This document shows positions 26,703 to 35,283 of a DNA stretch of 61,925 nt, one piece after another. Location: NCBI RefSeq assembly GCF_900156475.1, contig NZ_FTNR01000017.1:1-61925 (forward strand), in the 5' to 3' direction. Every line of letters starts with the position of its first letter. The first letter of the stretch is position 1. Under the pieces are notes generated by a model that worked only from the letters and a program-made list of their open reading frames with translations, did no database searches and was not told where the DNA came from. This stretch comes from Natronorubrum thiooxidans (GTDB taxonomy: Archaea; Halobacteriota; Halobacteria; Halobacteriales; Natrialbaceae). The position numbers and the translations under genes were made by a program.

Positions 26703-26770
26703 ATACCCTCCCTACTGCGCTACTCGCTCACGGTGTTCGCTGCGTTGCTCGTTGAGGAAGGGGCATTCTC
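26703..26770 (-). repeat. Second scaffold-like sequence upstream of tnpB
   Basis: On the plus strand TACCCTCCCTACTGCGCTAC opens this segment and GTTGAGGAAGGGGC closes it. This closely parallels TACCCCACCCTACTCCGCT and GTTGAGGGTGGGGC at the right end of tnpB, 1.3 kb away in the same orientation. It could be the left end of this element with shared subterminal structure, or the solo right end of an earlier insertion. Confidence 0.5.
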
Positions 26771-26817
26771 GCCTATTTACTGGTAAACGAACTGATTCCG
26801 TCTCCGAACGGCTGTGA

Positions 26818-27258
26818 CTACACTTTTCCGTCCGTCTCCGCCTCTTGAATCCGTATCGTCACCGGTTGAACGCCGTCTCTGAGTGTGAGTTCCTCGAGTG
26901 CGGTGAGTTCTGCACGCGTCGCCTCGAGCGTTCCAACGTGGTTACCGGCGAGTTCTCCGGCCGGGCTTTTGAAACACGTTGGCCCACACGCGATCAGGAG
27001 TTCCTGCTCGTTCTTGTAGCCGGGATACAGCAGAATATCGCCACGGGATGGGTAGACGGTGTGGTTTTCCCGGGGAAGATCTGGGAGTTTGACCTCGTCG
27101 ATGTTGACCCACGTCGCGTGGCCACTCCAGCGGACGTGCATCAGCTCTGAGGACAACGGGAGGACCACCTTCAGCGCGCGAATCGACTCGGGGGCTTCCG
27201 CTTCGAGAAGCGACGCGACGTACGTGTGCTCGCCGACGGTGAGGTGGAGTTCACTCAC
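26818..27258 (-). CDS. DUF3830 family protein (cyclophilin-like fold)
   Basis: 146 residues from a GTG at 27258 (SELHLTVGEHTYVASLLEAE). Visible family features: the EAEAPESI segment, LPLSSELMHVRWSGHATWV, the YPSRGDILLYPG strand pair and IACGPTCFKSPAGELAGNHV near residue 95. DUF3830 proteins have a cyclophilin-like beta-barrel and unknown activity; their genes accompany amide- and hydantoin-degrading genes. An alternative GTG at 27267 would overlap the SDR stop codon as GTGA; either way translation is coupled to the SDR. A frame extension to 27384 overlaps the SDR gene and was not used. Confidence 0.75.
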   Translation of the reverse strand: MSELHLTVGEHTYVASLLEAEAPESIRALKVVLPLSSELMHVRWSGHATWVNIDEVKLPDLPRENHTVYPSRGDILLYPGYKNEQELLIACGPTCFKSPAGELAGNHVGTLEATRAELTALEELTLRDGVQPVTIRIQEAETDGKV

Positions 27259-27263
27259 GGCGA

Positions 27264-28037
27264 TCACCACGCCGTCCAGCCGCCATCGACACGCAGCACG
27301 TGGCCGGTGACGAACTCGCTCTCGTCGCTTGCCAGGAAGAGCGCAGCGTCTGCGACGTCCTCGGGTAGTCCGAACCGCGGCCACGGTGTCGACGTCTGCC
27401 AGTCGGCGAGCAGTTCCGGATCGGTTTCACGCCACTCGGCGTTCTGTGCCGTCTCGATGATTCCCGGTGCGAGCGCGTTGACGTTGATTTCGTCAGCCGC
27501 ATAGTCGAGCGCCAGTTGCCGGGTCAGATTAGAGACACCACCCTTCGACGCACAGTAGGCGGCGCTGTTCTCTCCGCCGACCAGCCCGTAAATCGACGAG
27601 AGATTGATGATTTTGCCGTGGTCGCTCTCTTTCAGCGCTGAAAGGGCGTGCTTACTCGTGAGAAACAGCCCTCGAAGATTGACGTCCATGATCGCGTCGT
27701 ACTCGTCAACGGGTGTTTCGTGGGCTTGGTTCTGAAAGTAGATCCCGGCATTGTTCACGAGGATATCGAGCCCACCGAACTCGGTTTCGGCCGTCTCGAG
27801 CGCCCTGACGATTTCGGCTTCGTCCGTCACGTCCATCTCGACGAACTCGTAGTCGGCGTCGACTGCCTCGAGACGCTCGAAGACGGACTGTTCGTCCTCG
27901 AGTTTCGGCTCCCGTCTGACGTCGGCGACGACGATACTGGCTCCTTCGGCTCCGAACTTCGCGGCGATCGCGTTCCCGATACCTGAACTCGCCCCCGTGA
28001 CGAGCGCAACACGTCCCGCTAAGCGTCCTTTTGACAT
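27264..28037 (-). CDS. Short-chain dehydrogenase/reductase
   Basis: 257 residues, classical SDR: cofactor motif TGASSGIGNA (14-23), NNAGIYF, catalytic Ser in INLSSIYG, YCASKGG (Tyr-x3-Lys) and the C-terminal FVTGHVLRVDGGW. An acidic residue after the second beta strand (VVADVRRE) points to NAD rather than NADP. It is preceded by asparaginase (33-nt gap) and followed by DUF3830, giving a three-gene operon. Substrate unknown; an alcohol or hydroxy acid in the island's pathway is plausible. Confidence 0.88.
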   Translation of the reverse strand: MSKGRLAGRVALVTGASSGIGNAIAAKFGAEGASIVVADVRREPKLEDEQSVFERLEAVDADYEFVEMDVTDEAEIVRALETAETEFGGLDILVNNAGIYFQNQAHETPVDEYDAIMDVNLRGLFLTSKHALSALKESDHGKIINLSSIYGLVGGENSAAYCASKGGVSNLTRQLALDYAADEINVNALAPGIIETAQNAEWRETDPELLADWQTSTPWPRFGLPEDVADAALFLASDESEFVTGHVLRVDGGWTAW

Positions 28038-28070
28038 TCGGTATCAGCAACCATGGCAAAGGTGAAATAG

Positions 28071-29054
28071 CTATCGTTCGGCTTCCTCTCCGACGAACAG
28101 TCGCCGTTGCTCCTCGAGGTCGTCAGCAACAGCACAGACGACCGCGAGTTTGAGTCGTGCCTTGTGCGCTGGCAGGTCGTCGCCGTGGATCGCGCCGTAT
28201 GACTGCAAGGTGTTGCCGCCACCACCGCCGCCGTACACCGGTGCTGTTGCGCCGGCCTGACACCGTGAGACGACGACTACTGGAGTGTCCGCGGTAACTG
28301 CGTCGGCGATCGCGTCACCGAGTTCGCTCGTCGCATTGCCAAGTCCCGTCCCGTTGACGACGATCCCGTCGACGTCGTCCTCGAGTGCCCAATCGATCGA
28401 CCGGCGACCCATGCTGGCTCCGCTGGCGACGATCACGACCTCGCTCGTCACGGATCCAACGTCGAACGTCGCCGAGTAACTTCGCGGCTCGCGGATAATC
28501 CGAACGTCCGACCGCGTCATCGAGGCGATCGGTCCCGTACTCGGCGAGCCGAAGGTTTCGAGCGCGCTGGTGTGGGTCTTCATGACATCGCGTGCGGCAT
28601 GGACTTCGTCGTTTGCGGCCACGTAGACACCGTCGTCAAACTGCTCGTGGCTCGCGGCTCTGACCGCCGTGAGCAGGTTCGCTGGGCCGTCCGGGCTGAT
28701 CTCGTCGGGGCGACGCTGCGCGCCGGTGAAGACGACTGGTGTTTCACAACCGAGCGTGAGATCGAGGAAATAGGCGGACTCCTCGATCGTGTCGGTTCCG
28801 TGGGTGACGACGACGCCGTCCGCGCCGGCAGCCGCGACGCGTTCGGTGGCTGCGGCGAGTTTCGACAGCGTTTCGAACGTCATGTCGTAGCTCGGCACTT
28901 GTGCGATCTCTTCGACCGTGAGTTCGGCGTACGCCTCGAGTTCCGGGACGGCGGCGACCAGGTCTGCGCCTCGTTTGCTCGGTGTCGCACCGCCTTCGGC
29001 ACTCGTACTCGCGATGGTTCCGCCCGTACTGAGGATGGCGATCGTTGGTGGCAT
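28071..29054 (-). CDS. L-asparaginase family amidohydrolase
   Basis: 327 residues. Two threonine signatures: ILSTGGTIAST at the N-terminus and VVVTHGTDTIEESAY at about 83-97, with the ANDEVHAARDV and later VNGTGLGN segments. It has no signal peptide, so it acts in the cytoplasm. It hydrolyses asparagine or a related beta-amide to aspartate and ammonia; in this context a carbamoyl or amide intermediate is also possible. First gene of a three-gene operon, divergent from the binding-protein gene across 153 bases. Confidence 0.88.
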   Translation of the reverse strand: MPPTIAILSTGGTIASTSAEGGATPSKRGADLVAAVPELEAYAELTVEEIAQVPSYDMTFETLSKLAAATERVAAAGADGVVVTHGTDTIEESAYFLDLTLGCETPVVFTGAQRRPDEISPDGPANLLTAVRAASHEQFDDGVYVAANDEVHAARDVMKTHTSALETFGSPSTGPIASMTRSDVRIIREPRSYSATFDVGSVTSEVVIVASGASMGRRSIDWALEDDVDGIVVNGTGLGNATSELGDAIADAVTADTPVVVVSRCQAGATAPVYGGGGGGNTLQSYGAIHGDDLPAHKARLKLAVVCAVADDLEEQRRLFVGEEAER

Positions 29055-29174
29055 GTGGGTGAATCAGTCTCTCATTGGATATCTCTTTCGTCCAAGCGGT
29101 AGATACCCCAGAATGTTCAGTGAAATACGTATTCCTGTGTAAAACCCCCAATTATCGTCTTTGTAAGAGGAACG

Positions 29175-29181
29175 TTTAATA
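29175..29181 (+). promoter_or_regulatory. TATA-like box of the binding-protein gene
   Basis: TTTAATA, 27-33 nt before the ATG at 29208. Confidence 0.5.
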
Positions 29182-29207
29182 GGGCCCAGAGTATGTGACA
29201 GCTTGTA

Positions 29208-30536
29208 ATGCCAGACGGTATCAGTAGACGAAACTTTGTGGCGTACGGTGGCGCAGCAGCAGGTGCCGCACTTGCTGGGTGTATTGGTGGCGACGATGGT
29301 CCAGCACGACCACTGCAGTGGATCGGCCCGGACTGGGCAGTCAGTGACGAGCAGGCCGCGAAAATGGAGGAGATGTCGGGTGTCGAGGTGAACACAACGA
29401 TCGCAACGATCGGAGACACACAGGCACAACTCCTCGGTGGCGGCTCCGAAAACACGGACGTATTCACCTCGGACACGACCGGATCTGGGGCACTCACTCG
29501 AGACAACCCGGTGACGATTCCAATGCCGGTCGAGGATCTGGAAAACTGGGACGAAGAGCAGATTTCCGATCTGTTCACGAATCCAGCCGAGCGACTCAGC
29601 CACCTCGGCGAGCAAGTCGAAACGGTCAACCAGGAGCTGTGGGTCGACGGCGACACCCGCGACGAGATTCTGTTCTCGCCGTATGCCTACAACTTCGACG
29701 CGATGGGGTACAACCCGTCGTTCGTCGACGACGTCTCCCTGTGGAGTACGCAGTTCGACGAACAGTACGAAGGTGAGGTCATCGTCGGCGAGACCGCGGC
29801 GATCACGATCCCGCAGGCGATCATGCACCTGCTGGACAACGACATGATCGACGGTGACATCGGCGAGTTGAACAATCCAACACAGGACCAACTCGATACG
29901 GCGATTGACTTCCTCATCGAGCAGAAAGAAGCCGGGCAGTTCCGCTCGACCTGGGAAGCCTACGGCGAGTCCGTGACGCTGATGGCCGGCGAGGAAGCGG
30001 TTATCGGCGACATCTGGCAGCCGGCGGCGATGGACGTTCGCCGAGAAGGGACGCCGTGTACCTACGCCACGATGAGCGAAGGCATTCAGGGCTACCGGTA
30101 CTGGTACGGCGGCATGGCGACCCTCGAGGGCGCACGCGAGCGCCAGAACGTCGACCAGGTCACGTTCCTGTACGATCAGGTCCACCTCGGTGCGTGGTTC
30201 CCCGGCTTCGTGCAAGGTCGTGGCTACTCGGTTCCCCACTACGAAAACGAAGAGCTCGTCCGTGACGGCTCAGATGACTCCGGCGAGGGAATGGGGCCGG
30301 AGTACTACGACTGGGCGTACCGCGGCGAGGCCACGTACGAGGAGATCGACGAGCCGGCACTGTTCGATCCGCTCGATTACGACTGGTCGATGGAGGAAGG
30401 CTCGCCCGACTCGAACGGCGGCACCCGTGATAGTGGGCCGATCGAAGAGCGGATCGACCGCATCGGCTTCTTCCAGATTTGGCCCAGCGAGGCTGACTAC
30501 ATGGTCTCCCGGTGGGAGGACTTCCTAGCTGCCTAA
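29208..30536 (+). CDS. ABC importer substrate-binding lipoprotein (polyamine type)
   Basis: 442 residues. Tat signal with RRNF at 7-10, a short hydrophobic stretch and a lipobox ALAGC (Cys25), so it is exported folded and anchored by a lipid, as is usual in haloarchaea. The mature part follows the PotD/extracellular-solute-binding fold (LLGGGSENTDVFTSDTTG, YAYNFDAMGYNP, GDIWQPAAMDVR). The ligand cannot be read; polyamine-type binding proteins also bind other small amines and cyclic amides. First gene of a block with the permease at 30585. Confidence 0.87.
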   Translation: MPDGISRRNFVAYGGAAAGAALAGCIGGDDGPARPLQWIGPDWAVSDEQAAKMEEMSGVEVNTTIATIGDTQAQLLGGGSENTDVFTSDTTGSGALTRDNPVTIPMPVEDLENWDEEQISDLFTNPAERLSHLGEQVETVNQELWVDGDTRDEILFSPYAYNFDAMGYNPSFVDDVSLWSTQFDEQYEGEVIVGETAAITIPQAIMHLLDNDMIDGDIGELNNPTQDQLDTAIDFLIEQKEAGQFRSTWEAYGESVTLMAGEEAVIGDIWQPAAMDVRREGTPCTYATMSEGIQGYRYWYGGMATLEGARERQNVDQVTFLYDQVHLGAWFPGFVQGRGYSVPHYENEELVRDGSDDSGEGMGPEYYDWAYRGEATYEEIDEPALFDPLDYDWSMEEGSPDSNGGTRDSGPIEERIDRIGFFQIWPSEADYMVSRWEDFLAA

Positions 30537-30584
30537 CTCGAGTATGCTTACGACCATTGTGCTGCAATCGAAGACACGTATTAC

Positions 30585-31493
30585 ATGAGTTCTGAACCAA
30601 AAACCGGTATTTCGAGCCTGCTAGGGACCGACAGGGACGACCTGATCAACGAAGTAACCGGCCTGATAGCCCCGACTGTCCTGTGGTTTGCCATCTTCTT
30701 ACTGCTGCCGTTGCTCGTTATTTTCTACTACAGCTTTCTCACGTACCAGTCGTTCAACGTGATCAACGAGTTCACGATTTCGGCGTGGGTCGATGGCGTG
30801 TTCGGCTCCGGTGCGGTTCGGGGTGCGTTCATCCGAACGATCGGGGTCGGAATCATCGTGACCCTCATTACACTCGTATTCGGCTATCCGCTCGCGTACT
30901 ACCTGCGATTCCACACCACGCCAATGGTTGGACTCGTCTTGCTGTTGTTCCTCGTCATCCCGTTCTGGACGTCAGAGCTGATCCGCACATTCGGCTGGTT
31001 CCCAATTTTGGGACGAAACGGGATCATTAACGGGCTGTTGATGGGGATCGGGGTCACCAGTGGACCGATCGGGTGGCTGTTGTTCTCCGGGTTCTCACAG
31101 GCGGTTGGCTATCTGCAGAACTACGTGGTGTTCATGGCGGCACCGATCTACATCTCGCTGTCGCAGATCGACGAAGGACTGCTCAACGCCTCCGAAACGC
31201 TGCGCGGGAATCCAGTCGAGACGTTCAAGAACGTCACGTGGCCGCTGAGCCTGCCCGGCGTCGCGATCGGGTGTATGTTCACGTTCGTGCTGACGATCGG
31301 AAACTTCACCGTGCCATCGTTCCTCAGTGGCGGTGCCAACACGGTTCCAACGCTGATCTACAGCCGCTACAGCCAGGGACTCAACTACCCCTCGGCTGCG
31401 GCGCTCTCGATTACGTTGCTCGTCGTGATCTTCGCGTTCGTGTTCCTGCTGTTCAGAGTCGTCGACATCACGGAAATTGCCAGCCAGGACTGA
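30585..31493 (+). CDS. ABC importer permease 1 (PotB type)
   Basis: 302 residues, six membrane helices after a 30-residue cytoplasmic N-terminus. The permease EAA loop is visible as SETLRGNPVETFKNVTWPLS at about 205-225, which docks on the ATPase. It lies 48 nt after the binding protein. The helix ending FLVIPFWTSELIRTFGW is typical of PotB-like permeases. It would pair with the permease at 33471. Confidence 0.88.
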   Translation: MSSEPKTGISSLLGTDRDDLINEVTGLIAPTVLWFAIFLLLPLLVIFYYSFLTYQSFNVINEFTISAWVDGVFGSGAVRGAFIRTIGVGIIVTLITLVFGYPLAYYLRFHTTPMVGLVLLLFLVIPFWTSELIRTFGWFPILGRNGIINGLLMGIGVTSGPIGWLLFSGFSQAVGYLQNYVVFMAAPIYISLSQIDEGLLNASETLRGNPVETFKNVTWPLSLPGVAIGCMFTFVLTIGNFTVPSFLSGGANTVPTLIYSRYSQGLNYPSAAALSITLLVVIFAFVFLLFRVVDITEIASQD

Positions 31494-31562
31494 CTCCGAA
31501 CCCACTGTTTTTCATTGGTCTGTACAATAACGTAGTCCACACGGAATCGTGTTCCTGCCCGG

Positions 31563-33350
31563 TCACTGATGCCAGATCGTATCGTCTCGCTCGTCGAGAT
31601 ACTCCTGGTGGTGCTCCGCGTGTTCGTCGTAGATCGCATCCCCTGGCTCCGTGGGTTCGTCGGTAAACGTCGCATCGATGGCATCGTCGACGCGGAGCAC
31701 GAGCAACGCGACGTCGACTGCATGCTGATAACACCGGAGCCGGATCGCCGTCGGATCGAGCAACCCTGCCTCGAGGACGTCGTCGATCTTCCCGGCGGGG
31801 AAGACAAGTCCTGGGGTGGTGCCGTTCGTCGCGTTCGTCGTCGCCTCTCGCAGGTTCGTCAGCGTCGTGAGCGGATCCATCCCGGCGTTCCGTGCCAGTG
31901 TCGACACGAACTGCTCCGTCGCATCGGCGAACGCTTCGAAAGCGAGTTGCTCCCGTCCGTCCGCATCGAGTGCGGCCGCACGGAGCGAGCTCGCGATCTC
32001 GAGTTCCGTCGCGCCGCCACCGGGAACTACACCCGATGGTCCGACCGTTTCCCCGTTCGCCGTCGCGACCGCGGCGACGGCTTTTCTGACCTCCGTCGCC
32101 GCCTGTTCGCCGAGTTGCCCGTGCACGCCGTGAAGGAGAAACGTCACCGACTCCGGGTCGGGACACTCGTCGAATACCATCATCCGGCGGCGTTTTCGGC
32201 GGCCCTGTCGCTTGTCGATGACCTGCTGTTCGACGAGTCCCGCGAAGCCGAGATCCGCCGGCGTCACGTCCGTCGGGTCGACGACGGGTGTCGCACCAGT
32301 CGCCCGCGCCAACTGCGTGAGCTTGAGACGGTTGACGCCACGGATCCCCATGATGCCGTGTTCGGCGAGCAGTTCCTGGTACGCGTCGTTGATGCCGACT
32401 CGAGTTACGACGACGTCGACACCAGCCTCGACGAGGCCAGCGACGACCTGCTCGCGACGGCTCACGAACACGTCGTCGAACGCGTCGATATCGTCGGGTG
32501 AGTCGACGATGAGCCGCTCACCATCCTGCTGGAAATCAGGGTCCTGTAACCCGCCAGTCTTGCCGTCGTTTGCTTTCCCGCGTTTGAACCCACTGAGCAC
32601 GAGCACGTTCGCGTCTTCGACTCGGTAGGGCATCCGCTCGTTACAGACCTCGTTTCGATCGAGTACCGTTCCGGAGACGAGCCGCGACTCGGCGATCGAC
32701 CCCGACCGGAGCTGCCGAATCGCGAACGTCTCCTCGTTGGGCATCCCCACCTGTCTGGCTGCCTCGACGGCTCCAGCCGCCCACGCTGCTCGTGCGTTCC
32801 CGATATCGTTACCCGTCATGGCCGAACTGGCAACCATCTCGGCGGCCGCGGTCGGCTCTGCAAACGATTCGAGCGGCCGGGAGAGCGACTGTATTGTGTG
32901 TTCGACCTGCTCGAGGGCGGCGCTGTAGCCTTCTTCGATAGTCGTGGGATGCACACCGAGCTTGATCAGGCGCTCTCCCTCCTCTAACAGCGCTCCGAGC
33001 AGGACCACGGTGGTTCCGATCCCGTCGGGCACGAGTTCCCCGACGACGTCCGTCGTTCCCGGGCGTTCCGGCGCGACGAGGCGGCGAATAATCGGCCCCA
33101 TTGGGTGTTCGATCGGGAGTTCCTCGAGAATTGTCGCCCCATCGCTGCTGATCGTATCCACCCGCGCTGGGGGCTCTCCCGGCTCTCGCTCCCCATCCGA
33201 CGAGCCACCAGCAATCAGCGTGTCGTGAGACAGCGGGCCAACAGAGCTCTCGAGTGCACCGGTTACCGCTCGAGCAGCGACGATGTTCGCGTGTGGAAAC
33301 TGTAACTCCCCACCTGTTTCGGGTCCGTCTTCCATGTGTAACACTCTCAT
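31563..33350 (-). CDS. Divergent group II chaperonin (thermosome/CCT paralogue), ATPase motifs degenerate
   Basis: 595 residues, all three chaperonin domains. Equatorial: SDGATILEELPIEHP (69-83; NDGVTILKEM-like), GVHPTTIEEGYSAALE (132-147), VVPGGGATELEIA (441-453) and GREQLAFEAFADATE (465-479). Apical: RVEDANVLVLSG (243-254) to LARATGATPVV (347-357) and DLGFAGLVEQQ. The phosphate loop GDGTT reads PDGIGTT (108-114). The Asp expected before the GGGA segment (EDA in thermosomes, the hydrolytic Asp398 of GroEL) aligns with Arg-Lys-Ala (422-424). GPKGMDKML near residue 38 is GPLSHDTLI. ATP hydrolysis may therefore be lost. The flexible GM-rich tail is absent. It lies on the opposite strand between the importer's two permeases. 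The ATG at 33350 follows a TTTTTAT box by about 20 nt. Confidence 0.85.
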   Translation of the reverse strand: MRVLHMEDGPETGGELQFPHANIVAARAVTGALESSVGPLSHDTLIAGGSSDGEREPGEPPARVDTISSDGATILEELPIEHPMGPIIRRLVAPERPGTTDVVGELVPDGIGTTVVLLGALLEEGERLIKLGVHPTTIEEGYSAALEQVEHTIQSLSRPLESFAEPTAAAEMVASSAMTGNDIGNARAAWAAGAVEAARQVGMPNEETFAIRQLRSGSIAESRLVSGTVLDRNEVCNERMPYRVEDANVLVLSGFKRGKANDGKTGGLQDPDFQQDGERLIVDSPDDIDAFDDVFVSRREQVVAGLVEAGVDVVVTRVGINDAYQELLAEHGIMGIRGVNRLKLTQLARATGATPVVDPTDVTPADLGFAGLVEQQVIDKRQGRRKRRRMMVFDECPDPESVTFLLHGVHGQLGEQAATEVRKAVAAVATANGETVGPSGVVPGGGATELEIASSLRAAALDADGREQLAFEAFADATEQFVSTLARNAGMDPLTTLTNLREATTNATNGTTPGLVFPAGKIDDVLEAGLLDPTAIRLRCYQHAVDVALLVLRVDDAIDATFTDEPTEPGDAIYDEHAEHHQEYLDERDDTIWHQ

Positions 33351-33438
33351 TCCGTCGGGCAGTGAATAAAAACCTGTCCACGAATAGCCGCGTTCCGTGG
33401 TCGATTCTGGCGTGTTGATACGAATCGTACGCAGTATC

Positions 33439-33446
33439 TTTATATA
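33439..33446 (+). promoter_or_regulatory. TATA-like box of permease 2
   Basis: TTTATATA, 25-32 nt before the ATG at 33471; a separate promoter because the chaperonin gene interrupts the operon. Confidence 0.55.
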
Positions 33447-33470
33447 ATATGCCACCAGTACTCAGGATAG

Positions 33471-34319
33471 ATGGCAACAAAGCACACTGCAGTCGACACG
33501 CAGGTGGATCAATCTGCGTTAACACGGCTCATACAACGGTTCGATATGAAACGCCTGCTGGCGGCGTACTTCATCCTGATTTCGCTGTACATCTACGCCC
33601 CGATGATCGCGCTGATCGTGTTTTCGTTCAACGCGGGCGGGATCTCGCCGCCGTATCAAGGGTTTACACTGGCGTGGTACAGTGAGCTGGTGTCCAACCA
33701 GGGGATTATTAATTCGGTCTTGCGGTCGATCCAACTCGCGCTCGTCGTGACGGTGATTACGACGATACTCGGGACTGCTGCAGCGCTCGCGTATCGCTTT
33801 GATTTCCGTGGCCGGAAGCTGTTCCTGTACCTGATCGTGCTCGGGATCATCACGCCGGGAATCGCGTTCAGCGTCGGCTCGACGCTGTTTTTGAACGAGG
33901 TCCTTGGTTTCTCGCGGTCGATGTGGCTTGCACTGCCGGCCCACGTCGTCTGGACGCTCCCGTTTGCCGTCATCGTCTTGCTCGCCGGCTTCCCGCCGAA
34001 TCTGGCACAGAACGAAGAAGCAGCTCGCGTGATGGGCGCAGATCGACGGACCACGTTCCGTGAGATCGTGTTGCCACAGATCGCGCCGACCGTCCTCGGT
34101 GCCGCCGTGTTCGCGTTTACGCTCTCGTACAACGAAGCGGAACGTGGACTGCTCCTCGTTGGCCGTGACCGAACCATGCCGATGGAAGTGTTCAGTATCG
34201 CCTCTGCGGAACGTGCGACGCCGGAACTGTTCGCCCTCGGGAGCGTGACGACGGTGTTTTCGACGATCCTCCTCCTCGTCGCTGGCGGCCTCGTTGTCTA
34301 CGGTGCCAGACAGTCCTGA
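33471..34319 (+). CDS. ABC importer permease 2 (PotC type)
   Basis: 282 residues, six membrane helices. EAA loop EEAARVMGADRRTTFREIVL at about 183-202, and the C-terminal FALGSVTTVFSTILLLVAGG helix. The N-terminal 28 residues are hydrophilic and an internal ATG follows them, but the first ATG fits the TATA distance. It is divergent from the chaperonin gene across 120 bases and is followed at 109 nt by the deacetylase. Confidence 0.87.
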   Translation: MATKHTAVDTQVDQSALTRLIQRFDMKRLLAAYFILISLYIYAPMIALIVFSFNAGGISPPYQGFTLAWYSELVSNQGIINSVLRSIQLALVVTVITTILGTAAALAYRFDFRGRKLFLYLIVLGIITPGIAFSVGSTLFLNEVLGFSRSMWLALPAHVVWTLPFAVIVLLAGFPPNLAQNEEAARVMGADRRTTFREIVLPQIAPTVLGAAVFAFTLSYNEAERGLLLVGRDRTMPMEVFSIASAERATPELFALGSVTTVFSTILLLVAGGLVVYGARQS

Positions 34320-34395
34320 CGGCATCCTGGAAATCGACGGGGTGGTTCCGCGGCCCGCTACATGTGTGATACTATCAGCCAAACATAAGAAAAGG

Positions 34396-34402
34396 CTTTT
34401 TA
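34396..34402 (+). promoter_or_regulatory. TATA-like box of the deacetylase gene
   Basis: CTTTTTA, 26-32 nt before the ATG at 34428. Confidence 0.45.
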
Positions 34403-34427
34403 GATACCACTCGAACTCGAATTCGCA

Positions 34428-35264
34428 ATGACGTCCAACGTCTGCCTTACGTACGACTTTGACGCGGTATCGACGTGGCTGTGGTCATACGACTCCTGGG
34501 ACATGCCAACACGGCATTCTCGAGGTGTGTATGGAGCGAACGTCGGTGCACCGCGCCTGCTCGACCTTCACGATAAACACGACATTCCTGCAACCTGGTT
34601 CATCCCTGGCCACACGATCGACAGCTTCCCGGAGATCAGCGGCGAGGTATGGGATCGCGGCTACGACATCCAACACCACGGCTGGAGCCACACCGGACCG
34701 GCGACGTATGAAACCAAAGAAGACGAGAAGGCGGACGTCGATCGAGCGATCGAATCGATCGTCGACCTCACCGGTCGCAAACCGACTGGCTACCGTTCTC
34801 CCGCGTGGGACTACTCGGCGAACACGCTCGACATCTTAGACGAGGTCGGCATCGAGTGGGACTCGAGCAAGATGGCTTCGGACTTCGAACCCCACTGGCT
34901 CTACGGCGACTGGAGCGCCCCCGAGGACGGCCCGTACGACCGCGGTGAACCCACTGATATTGTCGAACTCCCCGTCTCCTGGCAGCGCGACGACTGGCCT
35001 GCACTGACGTTTACCTGGGCACGCCCACACCGCATGGGCTACGTGAGCGAGGATTCGCTGTTCCAGCGCTACTACGACCAGTTCGACTGGATGCACGAGA
35101 ACGTCGACGACGGCGTGTTCATCCTGACGCTGCACCCGCAGGTCATCGGCCAGGCCCACCGCATCTCGCGACTCGAGGAACTGATCGAACACATGAAGAG
35201 CAAGGACGATGTCGAGTTCAAAGAGATGGACGAAGTCGCCACCGAGTTCCGCGAGAGTAACTGA
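34428..35264 (+). CDS. Polysaccharide deacetylase/PuuE-allantoinase-like hydrolase
   Basis: 278 residues, NodB-type barrel. Metal-site elements: LTYDFDAV (Asp10, Asp12), ATWFIPGHTIDSFPE and QHHGWSHTGP with the two histidines, then TGYRSPAWDYSANTLDIL and TLHPQVIGQAHRI near the C-terminus. The RSPAWDYS and LHPQVIG motifs resemble the cyclic-imide/allantoinase branch (PuuE-like) more than chitin deacetylases, and no signal peptide is present, so a cytoplasmic C-N hydrolase acting on an imported ring is more likely than a wall enzyme. It follows the importer permease. Confidence 0.78.
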   Translation: MTSNVCLTYDFDAVSTWLWSYDSWDMPTRHSRGVYGANVGAPRLLDLHDKHDIPATWFIPGHTIDSFPEISGEVWDRGYDIQHHGWSHTGPATYETKEDEKADVDRAIESIVDLTGRKPTGYRSPAWDYSANTLDILDEVGIEWDSSKMASDFEPHWLYGDWSAPEDGPYDRGEPTDIVELPVSWQRDDWPALTFTWARPHRMGYVSEDSLFQRYYDQFDWMHENVDDGVFILTLHPQVIGQAHRISRLEELIEHMKSKDDVEFKEMDEVATEFRESN

Positions 35265-35283
35265 TCGCTCGGTGGGCCCGCGA

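Noticed and set aside
29064-30239. 391-codon minus-strand frame opposite the binding protein
   Set aside because: Antisense shadow; the plus strand has a Tat signal and lipobox at its start.
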